From Variovorax paradoxus (GTDB lineage Bacteria; Pseudomonadota; Gammaproteobacteria; Burkholderiales; Burkholderiaceae_C): a stretch of DNA of 64,000 nt. Position numbers and translations under genes: made by a program. Numbering within the stretch: the first letter of the stretch is position 1; each line of letters begins with the position of its first letter. The stretch covers positions 5,397,001 through 5,461,000 of the forward strand of contig NZ_CP045644.1 in the NCBI RefSeq assembly GCF_009498455.1, given 5' to 3'. Of the stretch, positions 25,112 to 35,143 are shown piece by piece. Under the pieces are notes generated by a model. It did no database searches. It was not told where the DNA came from and saw only the letters and a program-made list of their open reading frames with translations.

Positions 25112-26449
25112 TCAGCGCGCGGGCGTCTTCGTCTTCTGCAGACGCGGCACGAACAGCAGGATCAGCACGGCGGCGCAGACTTCCACCGCCGCGACCACGT
25201 ACAGCCCCGGTGCAAGGCTGCCGGTGGCGGTCTTGATGAGGCCCAGCATCCACGGCGCGCCGAAGCCCGCGAGGTTGGCGATCGAGTTGATCAGCGCCAC
25301 GCCGCCGGCGGCAGCGGTGCCGGCCAGGAAGCGGTTGGGCATCTGCCAGAACACGGGGATCGCGCTCATGGTGCCGACGATGGCCAGCGTCAGGCCGGCC
25401 AGCACGAGGCCCGGGCTCTGGCGCAGGAACAGCGCAACCACCAGCAACGCACCCGAACCGAGCGCCGCGGCCAGCGCGCAGTGGTAGCGCGACTCCTGGT
25501 GGCGGTCGGAGTGGAAGCCGTTCCAGATCATCCCGGCCGCGCCGCACAGGTAGGCGCCGGCCATGATCCAGCCGACGGTCAGCGGGTTGGTGAAGCCGAT
25601 TTCTTTGACGAGCGTCGGGCCGTAGAAGGTGAGCGACGAATTGGCCGCGATGATGCAGAAGAAGATCAGGATCAACAGCCAGAACTTGCCGTTCTTCAGC
25701 GAGGCCAGCATGCTGTGCTCGCGATGGCCCAGCGCCTTGCGGTCGCGCTCCAGGTCGTCGTGCACCAGTTGGCGTTCACGCGCCGTGAGCCAGTGGGCCT
25801 GCTCGGGCCGGTCGGTCAGGTAGAAGTAGGTGGCGATGCCCGCCAGCACCGAGGGAATGCCCTCGAGCAACAGCACCCACTGCCAGCCGGCCCAGCCGTT
25901 CACACCGTGCATGTTGTTCATGATGAAGCCGGCCAGCGGCCCGCCGATCACGCCCGCGAAAGCCGAGGCCGACATGAACATGCCGAAGGCCTTGGCGCGC
26001 CGGCTGTCCGGGAACCAGTAGGTCAGGTACAGGATGATGCCGGGATAGAAGCCCGCCTCGAACACGCCCAGCAGAAAGCGCAGCAGGTAGAACGCCTCGG
26101 TGCTCTTCACGAACATCGTGGCGATCGAGGTCAGGCCCCAGCCGATGGTGATGCGCATGATCGTCTTCTTGGCACCGATCTTCTGCAGCAGCAGGTTGCT
26201 CGGCACCTCGAAGAAGAAGTAGCCCAGGAAGAAGATGCCCGCGCCCAGCCCGTACGCTGCCTCGCTCCATTTCAGGTCGTCGAGCATCGTCAGCTTGATG
26301 AAGCCGATGTTGACCCGGTCGATCCAGGCCAGCACCCAGAGCAGCATCAAGAAGGGAATCAGGCGAAAGATGATCTTGCGGTAGATGCCGTCCAGTTCCG
26401 CCGTGGCGGTGTGTTCCCGGATCGGCGCCAGCGTGGCGTCCATGCTCAT
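25112..26449 (-). CDS. MFS transporter, anion:cation symporter (ACS) family
   Basis: A 445-residue inner-membrane transporter with 12 predicted transmembrane helices. It shows family features such as WIDRVNIGFI near residue 43, GYFFFEVPSNLLLQKIGAKK at about 75-95, and RFLLGVFEAGFYPGIILYLTYWFP at about 120-145. The ACS group (tartrate, phthalate, hexuronate, allantoate permeases) imports organic anions. Placed first in the uraD-uraH operon, it may take up a ureide or purine derivative; this is inferred. The start at 26449 is selected by GGAG six bases upstream; ATG 26461 is also in frame. Divergent from the LysR gene at 26649. Confidence 0.9.
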   Translation of the reverse strand: MSMDATLAPIREHTATAELDGIYRKIIFRLIPFLMLLWVLAWIDRVNIGFIKLTMLDDLKWSEAAYGLGAGIFFLGYFFFEVPSNLLLQKIGAKKTIMRITIGWGLTSIATMFVKSTEAFYLLRFLLGVFEAGFYPGIILYLTYWFPDSRRAKAFGMFMSASAFAGVIGGPLAGFIMNNMHGVNGWAGWQWVLLLEGIPSVLAGIATYFYLTDRPEQAHWLTARERQLVHDDLERDRKALGHREHSMLASLKNGKFWLLILIFFCIIAANSSLTFYGPTLVKEIGFTNPLTVGWIMAGAYLCGAAGMIWNGFHSDRHQESRYHCALAAALGSGALLVVALFLRQSPGLVLAGLTLAIVGTMSAIPVFWQMPNRFLAGTAAAGGVALINSIANLAGFGAPWMLGLIKTATGSLAPGLYVVAAVEVCAAVLILLFVPRLQKTKTPAR

Positions 26450-26648
26450 GGTTGTCTCCATTTTGGGTGTGGACGGGATGCGCCGCCTGGGGCCTTCTGT
26501 GAGCCCGCTTGCCGCTGCCATTCCCGTGGGTGGCGAACTGTAGGCAGATATCGCCGCGCCGGATCACGCTCTCTAGAATGTGCGACATAACGGTTTGCCA
26601 TGTGGGGCCTGCCGCCGGCACCGCCCCCAGAGGCCATTTCTCTTCGCC

Positions 26649-27608
26649 ATGTCACGCTCCCACGCCCCGATCGACACCTACCTGCTGCGCGTGCTGGTCG
26701 CCCTGGTGGCCGAACGCAGCGTCTCCCGCGTGGCGGTGCGCATGAACCAGAGCCAGCCCGCCATCAGCACCGCGCTGCGCCGGCTGCGCGAGGTGTTCGC
26801 CGACCCCATCCTCGTGCGCGAGCGCAGCGGCATGGTGCCGACCGAGCGGGCGCTGCAGCTGCGCGACCGCGCACGCGGCGCGCTGCTCGAAATCGACCGC
26901 ATGCTTTCGGGCCCCGAGCAGTTCGAGCCCGCTTCCAGCGCGATGACTTTCCACCTCGCGCTGCCCGACTACCTGGCGATGAGCTTCCTGGCCGACGTGA
27001 CCACGCGGTTCCGCGCCGAGGCACCGCACGCACGGCTCGTGGTGCACCCGCTGAGCGTCACCTACGACTACGAGCGTGCGCTGGCGCAGGGCGAGCTCGA
27101 CATCGTCATCGGCAACTGGCCGCAGCCGCCCGACCGCCTGCACCTGTCGCTGCTGCTCGAAGACGACCTCATGTGCCTCATGGGCAGGAACAACCCGCTC
27201 GCCGCCAAGGGCGCGATGACGATGGAGCGCTACATCGCGGCGCGCCACGTGGTGCCCACGCCGTACGCGGCGTCGCAGCGCGGCGTGGTCGAAACGCACC
27301 TGGCCACGCTGCGCCAGACGCGCGAAGCCTGCATTGCCGTGCCCTACTTCACCGTGGCGCCGCACCTGCTGGTGGGCACCGACCTGGTGTTCACCACCGC
27401 GCGCCACTTCGCGATGCAGTTCGTGGACACGTTGCCGCTGGTGGCCGTGCCCGCACCGCAGGGCTTTCCGCGCATGCGCTTCTACCAGCTGTGGCACGAC
27501 CGCTCGCAGCACGAGCCGGCGCACCGCTGGCTGCGCGGCATCCTGGCGGCGGTGGCGTCGGGGTTGGCGCGGCCCGATGCCGCACCCGCGGACGCACGGG
27601 CCGCCTAG
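26649..27608 (+). CDS. LysR family transcriptional regulator (divergent from the ureide operon)
   Basis: A 319-residue regulator of the NodD/LeuO-like LysR subgroup. Helix-turn-helix at about 10-65 (LLRVLVALVAERSVSRVAVRMNQSQPAISTALRRLREVF), then an effector domain that includes DIVIGNWPQPPDRLH and RFYQLWHDRSQHEPAHRWLR near the end. It is divergent from the MFS-uraD operon, the classic position of its regulator. Its 3' end overlaps that of the convergent LysR gene by four bases. The ATG at 26649 is preferred; an in-frame ATG at 26580 would add 23 residues. Confidence 0.9.
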   Translation: MSRSHAPIDTYLLRVLVALVAERSVSRVAVRMNQSQPAISTALRRLREVFADPILVRERSGMVPTERALQLRDRARGALLEIDRMLSGPEQFEPASSAMTFHLALPDYLAMSFLADVTTRFRAEAPHARLVVHPLSVTYDYERALAQGELDIVIGNWPQPPDRLHLSLLLEDDLMCLMGRNNPLAAKGAMTMERYIAARHVVPTPYAASQRGVVETHLATLRQTREACIAVPYFTVAPHLLVGTDLVFTTARHFAMQFVDTLPLVAVPAPQGFPRMRFYQLWHDRSQHEPAHRWLRGILAAVASGLARPDAAPADARAA

Positions 27609-28513
27609 GCTCTTTTCTTGACGGGCCGCTGCCCGCCCATCTGCGCTTCCATCAACCGGCGAAGAATCGCGAGCGCCGGCGCCTCGGTGCGCTGGCGCAG
27701 GGTGACGAGTCCGAAGCGCGCCGTGCCGTGCATCGGCGGCTCCATCCGCAGTTCGACCAGGTCGGGCGCCGACTCGTGCACCGCGAGCAGCACCGTGTCG
27801 CTCTGGCGCACCACGTCGGCGATGCTGGGCAGCTCCTCGCACTGCAGGGTCACGCAGTTGGCAGGATGCGCCTGCGGGCCGTAGGTCTCGACCAGGCCGC
27901 GCGCCACCTCGTCGCTCAGCGGCGTCGAGGCGATCGGGTAGCGCTGCACGGCGTCGAAACTCACGCCCTTGCGCAGCCGTGTGAGCGGATGGCCGCGGCG
28001 GCACAGGAAGGCGCCGCGCAGCTCGTACACGTGGGTCAGCGCCAGGTCGGGGGCGGGCTTGAGTGCGCGCGCATCGACCACCAGCGCATCCAGGCTGCGC
28101 TCGCGCAGCGCCTGCGCCAGCAGGTCGGTGCTGCCGCGCGCGATCTCCGTGCGCACCGCCGGATGGTGCTTGGCCATGTGCAGCAGGAAGGGCGTCATCA
28201 GCAGCGCACCCGGCCCGGAACCGAGGCCGATGCGCACCGTGCCGCCCTCGCCTTCGCGCATCTGCCGGCCGCGGTCGCGCAGCGCCTCGGCTTCCGACAC
28301 CAGCAGCCGCGCGCGCTCCAGCACCTCGCGCCCGAAGGCCGTGAGCTCGTTGCGCCGGCCGATGCGGTCGAACAGCGGCATGCCCAGCTCGTCCTCGAGC
28401 GCGCGCACGCTGCGGCTGAGCGCGGGCTGCGTCAGGTGCAGGGCTTGCGCCGATTTGCTGAAGGAGCCCGTGTGGGCCAGCGAAATCAGGTGCCTCAGTT
28501 GAACCAGCGTCAT
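27605..28513 (-). CDS. LysR family transcriptional regulator (divergent from Bug-M20 operon)
   Basis: A 302-residue regulator. Helix-turn-helix at about 1-60 (QLRHLISLAHTGSFSKSAQALHLTQPALSRSVRALEDEL), then a two-lobed effector domain with GTVRIGLGSGPGALLMTPFLLH and the hinge. A short basic end (RPVKKRA) follows. It is divergent from the Bug receptor-amidohydrolase pair and probably controls it via the repeated ATGCATTGGAC elements between them. Confidence 0.92.
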   Translation of the reverse strand: MTLVQLRHLISLAHTGSFSKSAQALHLTQPALSRSVRALEDELGMPLFDRIGRRNELTAFGREVLERARLLVSEAEALRDRGRQMREGEGGTVRIGLGSGPGALLMTPFLLHMAKHHPAVRTEIARGSTDLLAQALRERSLDALVVDARALKPAPDLALTHVYELRGAFLCRRGHPLTRLRKGVSFDAVQRYPIASTPLSDEVARGLVETYGPQAHPANCVTLQCEELPSIADVVRQSDTVLLAVHESAPDLVELRMEPPMHGTARFGLVTLRQRTEAPALAILRRLMEAQMGGQRPVKKRA

Positions 28514-28534
28514 GGCGGGAGCCTCGTTTTCATG

Positions 28535-28577
28535 AATGCATTGGACTCATGCTAATGCAGACAACAATGCATTGGAC
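28535..28577. promoter_or_regulatory. Direct repeat AATGCATTGGAC, candidate LysR operator
   Basis: A 12-base sequence occurs at 28535-28546 and again at 28566-28577, 31 bases apart (about three helical turns), and contains the palindrome ATGCAT. It sits in the 139-base gap between the LysR gene and the Bug gene. Confidence 0.55.
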
Positions 28578-28652
28578 GTTCGTTCTTGTCACTCCTAGCA
28601 TTCCCCTGCATCCGGCCCCACGAGCCGGCACCACCCCAGGAGACATGACTTG

Positions 28653-29639
28653 ATGACGACTTCGTTCTTCCGATCCGCGCTCGGCCTCGCCTGCGGGCTG
28701 ATGCTGGCCGCGGGCCCTGCCAGCGCCGACAGCTTTCCCACCAAGCCCGTGAACCTGATGGTTCCCTACCCGGCCGGCGGCCCCTCGGACGCCACCGCGC
28801 GCATCTTCACCGTGCCGCTGGGCAAGGCGCTGGGCCAGCAGGTGATCGTGGAGAACCTGGGCGGCGTGAGCGGCGCCATGGCCGCGCAGAAGGTGCTGGC
28901 CGCGCCCGCCGATGGCTACTACATCTTCCAGGGCTCGCCCAACGAGATCATCCTGTCGCCGCTGGCCAATGCGGCCGTCAAGCTCAAGGCCGAAGACTTC
29001 CGCATGGTCCATCCGGTTGCCGAGGCCGTGATGGTCTTCGTCGCCCGCAAGGACCTGCCGGCCAACAGCGTCGACGAGCTCATCGCGCTGGCGCGCAAGT
29101 CGGCCGACAAGCCGCTGTCGTACGGCAGCGTGGGCATCGGCTCGCTCTACCACCTGATCCTCGAGAAGGTGCAGCTGGACACCGGCGTGAAGCTCATGCA
29201 CGCGCCCTACAAGGGCAACGCGCCGCTGCTGCAGGACATCGGCGGCGGGCAGGTCGACTTTGCCGTGCTGGTCTACAGCGCCGCCATGGGCGCGCTGGCT
29301 GAACAGGGCCGGCTGAAGATCCTCGGCCAGCTCGGCGGACAACGCTCTGAACTGCTGAAGAACGTGCCCACGGCCAGCGAAGGCAAGGAGCTGAAGAACG
29401 TCAACTACAAGACCTGGAGCGGCTTCTTCGTGCGCAAGAACACGCCCGAGGACGTGGTGCAGAAGCTGCACCAGGCCATCGGCACGACGCTGAAGGAAAC
29501 CAGCGTGCGCGAGCAGCTCGCCGCCCAGACGCAGCAGGCCTCGCCATCGACCACGCTGGCCGACTCCGCGAAGTTCTACGAGGCCGAAACCGCGCGCTAC
29601 CGCGACATCGCCAAGTCCATCCGACTGGAACCCCAATGA
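28653..29639 (+). CDS. Bug family tripartite tricarboxylate transporter substrate-binding protein
   Basis: A 328-residue periplasmic binding protein of the Bug/TctC family, with a signal peptide (about 1-25). Family motifs: FPTKPVNLMVPYPAGGPSDATARI, the loop after it, GYYIFQGSPNEI, YGSVGIGSLYHLILE and HAPYKGNAPLLQDIGGGQVDF. Bug proteins bind small organic acids and often act as orphan sensors as well as receptors. No TctA/TctB genes are beside it, so it is an orphan. AGGAG precedes the ATG; a TTG codon immediately upstream is also possible. The stop overlaps the M20 gene start. Confidence 0.93.
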   Translation: MTTSFFRSALGLACGLMLAAGPASADSFPTKPVNLMVPYPAGGPSDATARIFTVPLGKALGQQVIVENLGGVSGAMAAQKVLAAPADGYYIFQGSPNEIILSPLANAAVKLKAEDFRMVHPVAEAVMVFVARKDLPANSVDELIALARKSADKPLSYGSVGIGSLYHLILEKVQLDTGVKLMHAPYKGNAPLLQDIGGGQVDFAVLVYSAAMGALAEQGRLKILGQLGGQRSELLKNVPTASEGKELKNVNYKTWSGFFVRKNTPEDVVQKLHQAIGTTLKETSVREQLAAQTQQASPSTTLADSAKFYEAETARYRDIAKSIRLEPQ

Positions 29640-30826
29640 GCACCACCACCGCCCTCCTGAACGACCTGCACGCCACCGCGGACACCTTCATCGGCATCCG
29701 CCGCGACATCCACCAGCACCCCGAACTCGGCTTCGACGAGCACCGCACCTCGGCGCTGGTGGCCGAGAAGCTCGAAGCCTGGGGCTACACCGTCGAGCGC
29801 CACATCGGCGGCACCGGCGTGGTGGGCCGGCTGGTGCGCGGCAACGGCACGCGTCGCCTCGGCCTGCGCGCCGACATGGACGCCCTGCCCATCGACGAGG
29901 CCACGGGCCTGGCCTACGCCAGCGCACACACCGGCGTGATGCACGCCTGCGGCCACGACGGCCACACGGCGATGCTGCTGGCAGCGGCGCAACACCTGGC
30001 CGAACGCGGGCGCTTCGACGGCACGCTGAACCTGATCTTCCAGCCCGCCGAAGAAGGCGGTGGCGGCGCGGTGCGCATGATCGACGACGGCCTGTTCGAG
30101 CGCTACCCCTGCGACGCCATCTTCGCGATGCACAACATGCCCGGCCTGGCGCAGGGCCGGCTGGCGATGCGCGAAGGCCCGGCCATGGCCTCGTCCGACT
30201 ACGCCACGATCACGCTGACCGGTGTGGGGGGCCACGGCGCCATGCCGCACCGCGCGGCCGACCCGGTCGTGGCTGCGGCCAGCACCGTGATGGCGCTGCA
30301 GAGCGTGGTCTCGCGCAACATCGACCCGCTGCAGATGGCCGTGGTGACGGTGGGCGCGATCCACGCGGGCAAGGCCAACAACGTGATCCCGCAGAGCGCC
30401 GTGCTCGAACTCAGCGTGCGCGCCCTCGACCGCGACGTGCGCAAGACCATCGAAACCCGCGTCAAGGCGCTCGTGGCCGCGCAGGCCGAAAGCTTCGGCG
30501 TGCAGGCGCAGATCGACTGGCGGCCCGGCTATGCCGTGCTGGTCAACACGCCCGAAGAAACCGCCTTTGCGCGCACCGTGGCCGAAGAACTCGTGGGCAC
30601 GGCGCAGGTCACCTGGCAGACACCGCCGCTGTCGGGCAGCGAAGACTTCGCCTTCATGCTGGAGCGCGTGCCCGGCTGCTACCTGCTCATCGGCAATGGC
30701 GAGGGCGACGCGCACGGTGCCTGCATGGTCCACAACCCCGGCTACGACTTCAACGACAGCAATGTCGCGGTGGGCGGCGCCTACTGGGTGCTGCTGACCG
30801 AGCGCTTCCTGGGCGTGGCAGGCTGA
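29636..30826 (+). CDS. M20 family metal-dependent amidohydrolase (hippurate hydrolase/AbgA type)
   Basis: A 396-residue M20D peptidase/amidohydrolase. Metal-binding motifs: RRDIHQHPELGFDEHRTS at about residue 22, LRADMDALPIDE at about 80, MHACGHDGHTAMLL at about 102, QPAEEGGGGA at about 140, and the dimerisation domain GVGGHGAMPHRAADPV at about 198. Relatives cleave N-acyl amino acids or hippurate. It is coupled by ATGA to the Bug receptor, so the two probably serve one imported amide, under the divergent LysR gene. No signal peptide. Confidence 0.93.
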   Translation: MSTTTALLNDLHATADTFIGIRRDIHQHPELGFDEHRTSALVAEKLEAWGYTVERHIGGTGVVGRLVRGNGTRRLGLRADMDALPIDEATGLAYASAHTGVMHACGHDGHTAMLLAAAQHLAERGRFDGTLNLIFQPAEEGGGGAVRMIDDGLFERYPCDAIFAMHNMPGLAQGRLAMREGPAMASSDYATITLTGVGGHGAMPHRAADPVVAAASTVMALQSVVSRNIDPLQMAVVTVGAIHAGKANNVIPQSAVLELSVRALDRDVRKTIETRVKALVAAQAESFGVQAQIDWRPGYAVLVNTPEETAFARTVAEELVGTAQVTWQTPPLSGSEDFAFMLERVPGCYLLIGNGEGDAHGACMVHNPGYDFNDSNVAVGGAYWVLLTERFLGVAG

Positions 30827-30830
30827 TCGT

Positions 30831-31712
30831 TCAAAAAGACTGCCGCGCGCGCCATTCGCGCGGCGACACGCCCACCTTCTGCGCGAACAGGCGCGACAGC
30901 GCCGACGCATTCGCGTAGCCGAGGCGATCGGCAATCGTCTTGACCGACGCGCCCGTGCGCAGCTCGGCCTGCGCAATCGTCAGGCGCCACTGCGCGAGGT
31001 AGTCCGCGGGCGTGGCGCCCACCACCGACTTGAAGCGCGCCGCGAACGCACTGCGCGACATGCCCCCTTCCGCGGCCATCTGTTCGAGCGGCCACGGCTC
31101 GCCCGGCCGCTCGTGCAGCGCGACCAGCACGCGCGCCAGCTGCGGGTCGCCCAGGCCCGTCAGCAAACCCGCGGGCACGCCGCTCTCCTGCGGATGGTCG
31201 AGCAGCCAGCGCAGCAACTGGATCAGCACCACTTCGAACAACCGGTCGGCCAGCAGCCGGTGCCCGCACAGCACGCGCCCGGTTTCCGCGAACAGCAGCG
31301 CCAGCGACGCTTCGAGGCCATCGACCGCATGCAGCGGCAGTTGCACCAGCGGCGGCAAGGCGCGCACCAGCGGGTGCGCCTCGCCGCCGTCGAAGTCGAC
31401 CGTGGCGCAGACGAAATCCGAGCCTTCCGTGGGCGCGTTGTGGAAGTCGTGCGCCAGCGGACGTGGATAGAACAGCAGGCTGGGTTCCTTCACGACCAGC
31501 TTGCGCGGCACGCCGGCCGAGCGCACCGACGGCGCCGAGTGCGTGACCACCATCTCGCCGCGCCGCATCACATGCAGGAAGCTGCGCCCCTCCTTCGCCG
31601 CGAAGTGCGTCACGCCGCACAGCGGCCCCGTGTGGAACAGATGGGCCCGGACGCGGAAGCGCTCGAGCAGGGACGAGAGCCTGTCGATGGGCGGAGGAGT
31701 CTGTGTCGGCAT
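30831..31712 (-). CDS. AraC family transcriptional regulator (cupin_6 type)
   Basis: A 293-residue regulator. An N-terminal cupin-like sensing domain (about 10-190; HLFHTGPLCGVTHFAAKEGRSFLHVMRRGEM) precedes the AraC double helix-turn-helix (about 195-292; MAAEGGMSRSAFAARFKSVVGATPADYLAQWRL, then IADRLGYANASALSRLFAQKVGVSP). It is divergent from the AhpD-like gene, with an inverted repeat between them, and so is probably its regulator. Convergent end near the M20 gene. Confidence 0.92.
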   Translation of the reverse strand: MPTQTPPPIDRLSSLLERFRVRAHLFHTGPLCGVTHFAAKEGRSFLHVMRRGEMVVTHSAPSVRSAGVPRKLVVKEPSLLFYPRPLAHDFHNAPTEGSDFVCATVDFDGGEAHPLVRALPPLVQLPLHAVDGLEASLALLFAETGRVLCGHRLLADRLFEVVLIQLLRWLLDHPQESGVPAGLLTGLGDPQLARVLVALHERPGEPWPLEQMAAEGGMSRSAFAARFKSVVGATPADYLAQWRLTIAQAELRTGASVKTIADRLGYANASALSRLFAQKVGVSPREWRARQSF

Positions 31713-31728
31713 TGGACGAAAAGGTATG

Positions 31729-31750
31729 TTGAATGGATGAAAGCATTCAA
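31729..31750. promoter_or_regulatory. Inverted repeat TTGAATG-N8-CATTCAA, candidate AraC-type operator
   Basis: Perfect 7-bp arms with an 8-base spacer, 16 bases upstream of the AraC gene start and 66 bases before the AhpD-like gene. The placement suits control of both promoters. Confidence 0.45.
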
Positions 31751-31816
31751 ATCATACGGATTTCGGGAAGACACTGCGTCCATCGTTCTCACTGTCATCA
31801 CCGAAAGGAAGTCTTC

Positions 31817-32365
31817 ATGCCCCGCATCAACCTCGTCTCCGACACCGCCGCCACCGGCGACGCCCAAGCCCTGCTCTCCCAGATCCACGGCGCCTTCGGC
31901 GCGACGCCCAACATGTTCCGCGCCGTCGCCAACTCGCCTGCAGCGCTGCGCAGCCTGTGGGGATCGTTCGGCGCGCTCGGCGGCGGCGTCATTCCGGCGC
32001 AGCTCCGCGAGCAGATCGCCGTGGCGGTGGCCGACCGCAACGCCTGCCACTACTGCTTGGCTGCGCACACCGCGCTGGGCCGCAAGGCGGGCGTGTCGGC
32101 CGCCGACATGGCGGCCGCGCAGGCCGGCGAATCGGCCGACCCGCGCACGGCGGCGGCGCTGCGCTTTGCACTCAAGCTCGTCGATGCACGCGGACAGATC
32201 GACGACGCCGACGTGCAGGCCTTGCGCGCCGTGGGCTTCGACGACCAACACATCGTCGAGATCCTCGCCCACGTCGCCCTGAACCTGTTCACCAACTACG
32301 TGAACGTGGCCTTCCAGGTGCCGGTCGATTTCCCGCAGGTGAAGCTGCGCACCGAGGTCGCCTGA
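31817..32365 (+). CDS. Carboxymuconolactone decarboxylase/AhpD-like protein
   Basis: A 182-residue AhpD-fold protein. The redox motif is ACHYCLAAHTALG at about residue 75-87 (CxxC followed by His), typical of alkylhydroperoxidase-like peroxidase members. The N-terminal part (PNMFRAVANSPAALRSLWGSF) is also typical. It is likely a thiol-dependent peroxide-detoxifying protein in the cytoplasm. AAGGAAG lies upstream of the ATG. Divergent from an AraC regulator and followed one base later by a thioredoxin-like gene. Confidence 0.92.
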   Translation: MPRINLVSDTAATGDAQALLSQIHGAFGATPNMFRAVANSPAALRSLWGSFGALGGGVIPAQLREQIAVAVADRNACHYCLAAHTALGRKAGVSAADMAAAQAGESADPRTAAALRFALKLVDARGQIDDADVQALRAVGFDDQHIVEILAHVALNLFTNYVNVAFQVPVDFPQVKLRTEVA

Positions 32366-32366
32366 C

Positions 32367-32918
32367 ATGGCCTGGCCGCACCCCGAGGCGCCCGAGCTGC
32401 AGGTTTCGCAGTGGCTCAACACCGACACGCCCGTCACGCTCGCGTCGCTGCGGGGCCGGGTCGTGGTGCTGCACGCGTTCCAGATGCTCTGCCCGACCTG
32501 CGTGTCGCACGGCCTGCCGCAGGCGAAGAAGACGCGGCAGCTGTTCGCGGAAAAAGACGTCGCGGTGATCGGCCTGCACTCGGTGTTCGAGCACCACGAC
32601 GTCATGACGCCTGCTGCGCTCGACGCCTTCGTGCGCGAGTACCGCCTGGGCTTCCCGATCGGCATCGACCGGCCCTCGCCTACCGGCATCATCCCCGCCA
32701 CGATGCGCGACTACCAGTGGCAGGGCACGCCGAGCACGGTGCTGATCGACCGGCGGGGCCGTCTGCGCATGAGCCATTTCGGGGTGATCGACGACATGGC
32801 GCTGGGTGCCGCCATCGGGCAGCTCGCGGCTGAAGATGTACCCACGCATCTCATCGCGCAACCGGCGGACGGTGCGCCGCCAGATGGCGCGTGCAACGAC
32901 AACGGCTGCCCCGCATGA
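32367..32918 (+). CDS. Thioredoxin-fold (TlpA/AhpC-TSA-like) redox protein
   Basis: A 183-residue thioredoxin-fold protein without a signal peptide. The CxxC active site is in HAFQMLCPTCVSHGLPQ (about residues 42-45), followed by the cis-Pro loop in WQGTPSTVLIDRRGRL at about 120. A Cys/Gly-rich tail ends the protein (ACNDNGCPA). Its position behind the AhpD-like gene suggests it supplies or takes electrons for it. Its stop overlaps the start of the MOSC gene (ATGA). Confidence 0.9.
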   Translation: MAWPHPEAPELQVSQWLNTDTPVTLASLRGRVVVLHAFQMLCPTCVSHGLPQAKKTRQLFAEKDVAVIGLHSVFEHHDVMTPAALDAFVREYRLGFPIGIDRPSPTGIIPATMRDYQWQGTPSTVLIDRRGRLRMSHFGVIDDMALGAAIGQLAAEDVPTHLIAQPADGAPPDGACNDNGCPA

Positions 32919-33624
32919 CCTCACAGACCACCCTGCCCATCGACGCGCTGCTGGTCGGCCCCGTGGCCCTGCTGCCCGCCGGCCGTTCACGCAGCGGCAT
33001 CCGCAAGACGGCCACGTCCGATGCGCTGTGGCTGTCACCCACGGGCCTGCAGGGCGACGCACAGGCCGACCTGCGCGTCCATGGCGTGTCGAGAAGGCCG
33101 TGCACCACTACCCGCGCGAGCACTACGCGGGCTGGGCTTCTGCGAGCCACCCAAGCGAGTTGCTGACGCACGCAGGCGCCTTCGGCGAGAACATCTCGAC
33201 CACCGGCTGGGACGAATCGACCGTGTGCATCGGCGACGTGATCCAGCTCGGCGATGCGCTCGTGCAGGTGTCGCAAGGCCGACAACCCTGCTGGAAGCTC
33301 GACGCGCACTTCGGCGTGCCCGGCATGGCGCGCGAGATGCAGGCGCGCGGCTGCACGGGCTGGTACTACCGCGTGCTCGAACCCGGCTGGGTGCGGGCCG
33401 GCGCGATGGCGACGCGCGTGGAGCGGCCGCATCCTGAGTGGCCGCTGTCGCGCCTCATCGCGCTGCTGTTCTCGCGCGACGCGCGCTTCGTGCCCGAATG
33501 GCAACAGGCCGCCGCCCTGCCCGCGCTGGCCGAACGCTGGCGCGCCACGTTCCGCAAGCGGGTGGATGCGGGGCGCGTCGAAGACTGGGAGCCGCGCCTG
33601 CGCGCGCCCGCATCCGATACCTGA
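32915..33624 (+). pseudogene. MOSC domain (YiiM-like) protein gene with one-base frameshift
   Basis: Residues 1-57 read in one frame (PIDALLVGPVALLPAGRSRS... to QADLRVHGVS). The rest reads in another frame from EKAVHHYPREHYAGW through FGENISTTGW, IGDVIQLGDALVQVSQGRQPCWKLD (with the molybdenum-cofactor-associated Cys) and a 3-alpha C-terminal domain ending in EDWEPRLRAP. In the family, the sequence at the junction is RVHGG(x)EKAVHHYPREHY, so inserting one G in GGCGTGTCGAG (33083-33093) restores the frame. The full product would be about 236 residues, normal for YiiM-type molybdosulfur-transfer/reductase-associated proteins. It could be a true mutation or a sequencing/assembly error. Confidence 0.85.
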
Positions 33625-33630
33625 GCGCCC

Positions 33631-34992
<1,362 letters not shown>

Positions 34993-35021
34993 GGGCTTCT
35001 CCAAACGACGAACGAACAGGA

Positions 35022-35104
35022 CAAAAACAAAAAAACCCAGCTGCCAGCTGGGTTTCGTTCATTCGGGAGAAGAGACACCAGGTGGCTGCCGGAGCGGCCA
35101 CCTG
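35022..35104 (-). promoter_or_regulatory. Putative transcription attenuator of hom
   Basis: Read on the minus strand, hairpin one has stem CAGGTGGC (35104-35097) with GCCACCTG (35086-35079). After a 25-base spacer comes a terminator stem ACCCAGC/GCTGGGT (about 35053-35035), followed by TTTTTTT-G-TTTTT. The 3' arm of the first hairpin (GCCACCTGG) can pair instead with CCAGCTGGC in the terminator at 8 of 9 positions, so the two states exclude each other. A terminator ahead of the gene's own start codon is hard to explain except by attenuation. Confidence 0.7.
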
Positions 35105-35110
35105 CGCGAG

Positions 35111-35143
35111 CTAGGGGGCCGCGGCGGTCATGGTGGTAATCAT
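35111..35143 (-). CDS. Thr/Ile/Met-rich leader peptide of hom (putative)
   Basis: A 10-codon open frame, MITTMTAAAP, ending in TAG six bases before the first leader hairpin. Three of its codons are Thr (ACC), one Ile and two Met, all end products of the homoserine branch. This resembles thrL of enterobacteria in content and position but is much shorter. An in-frame GTG at 35155 would add VNAR at the start. No strong ribosome-binding site is visible for either start. Confidence 0.55.
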   Translation of the reverse strand: MITTMTAAAP

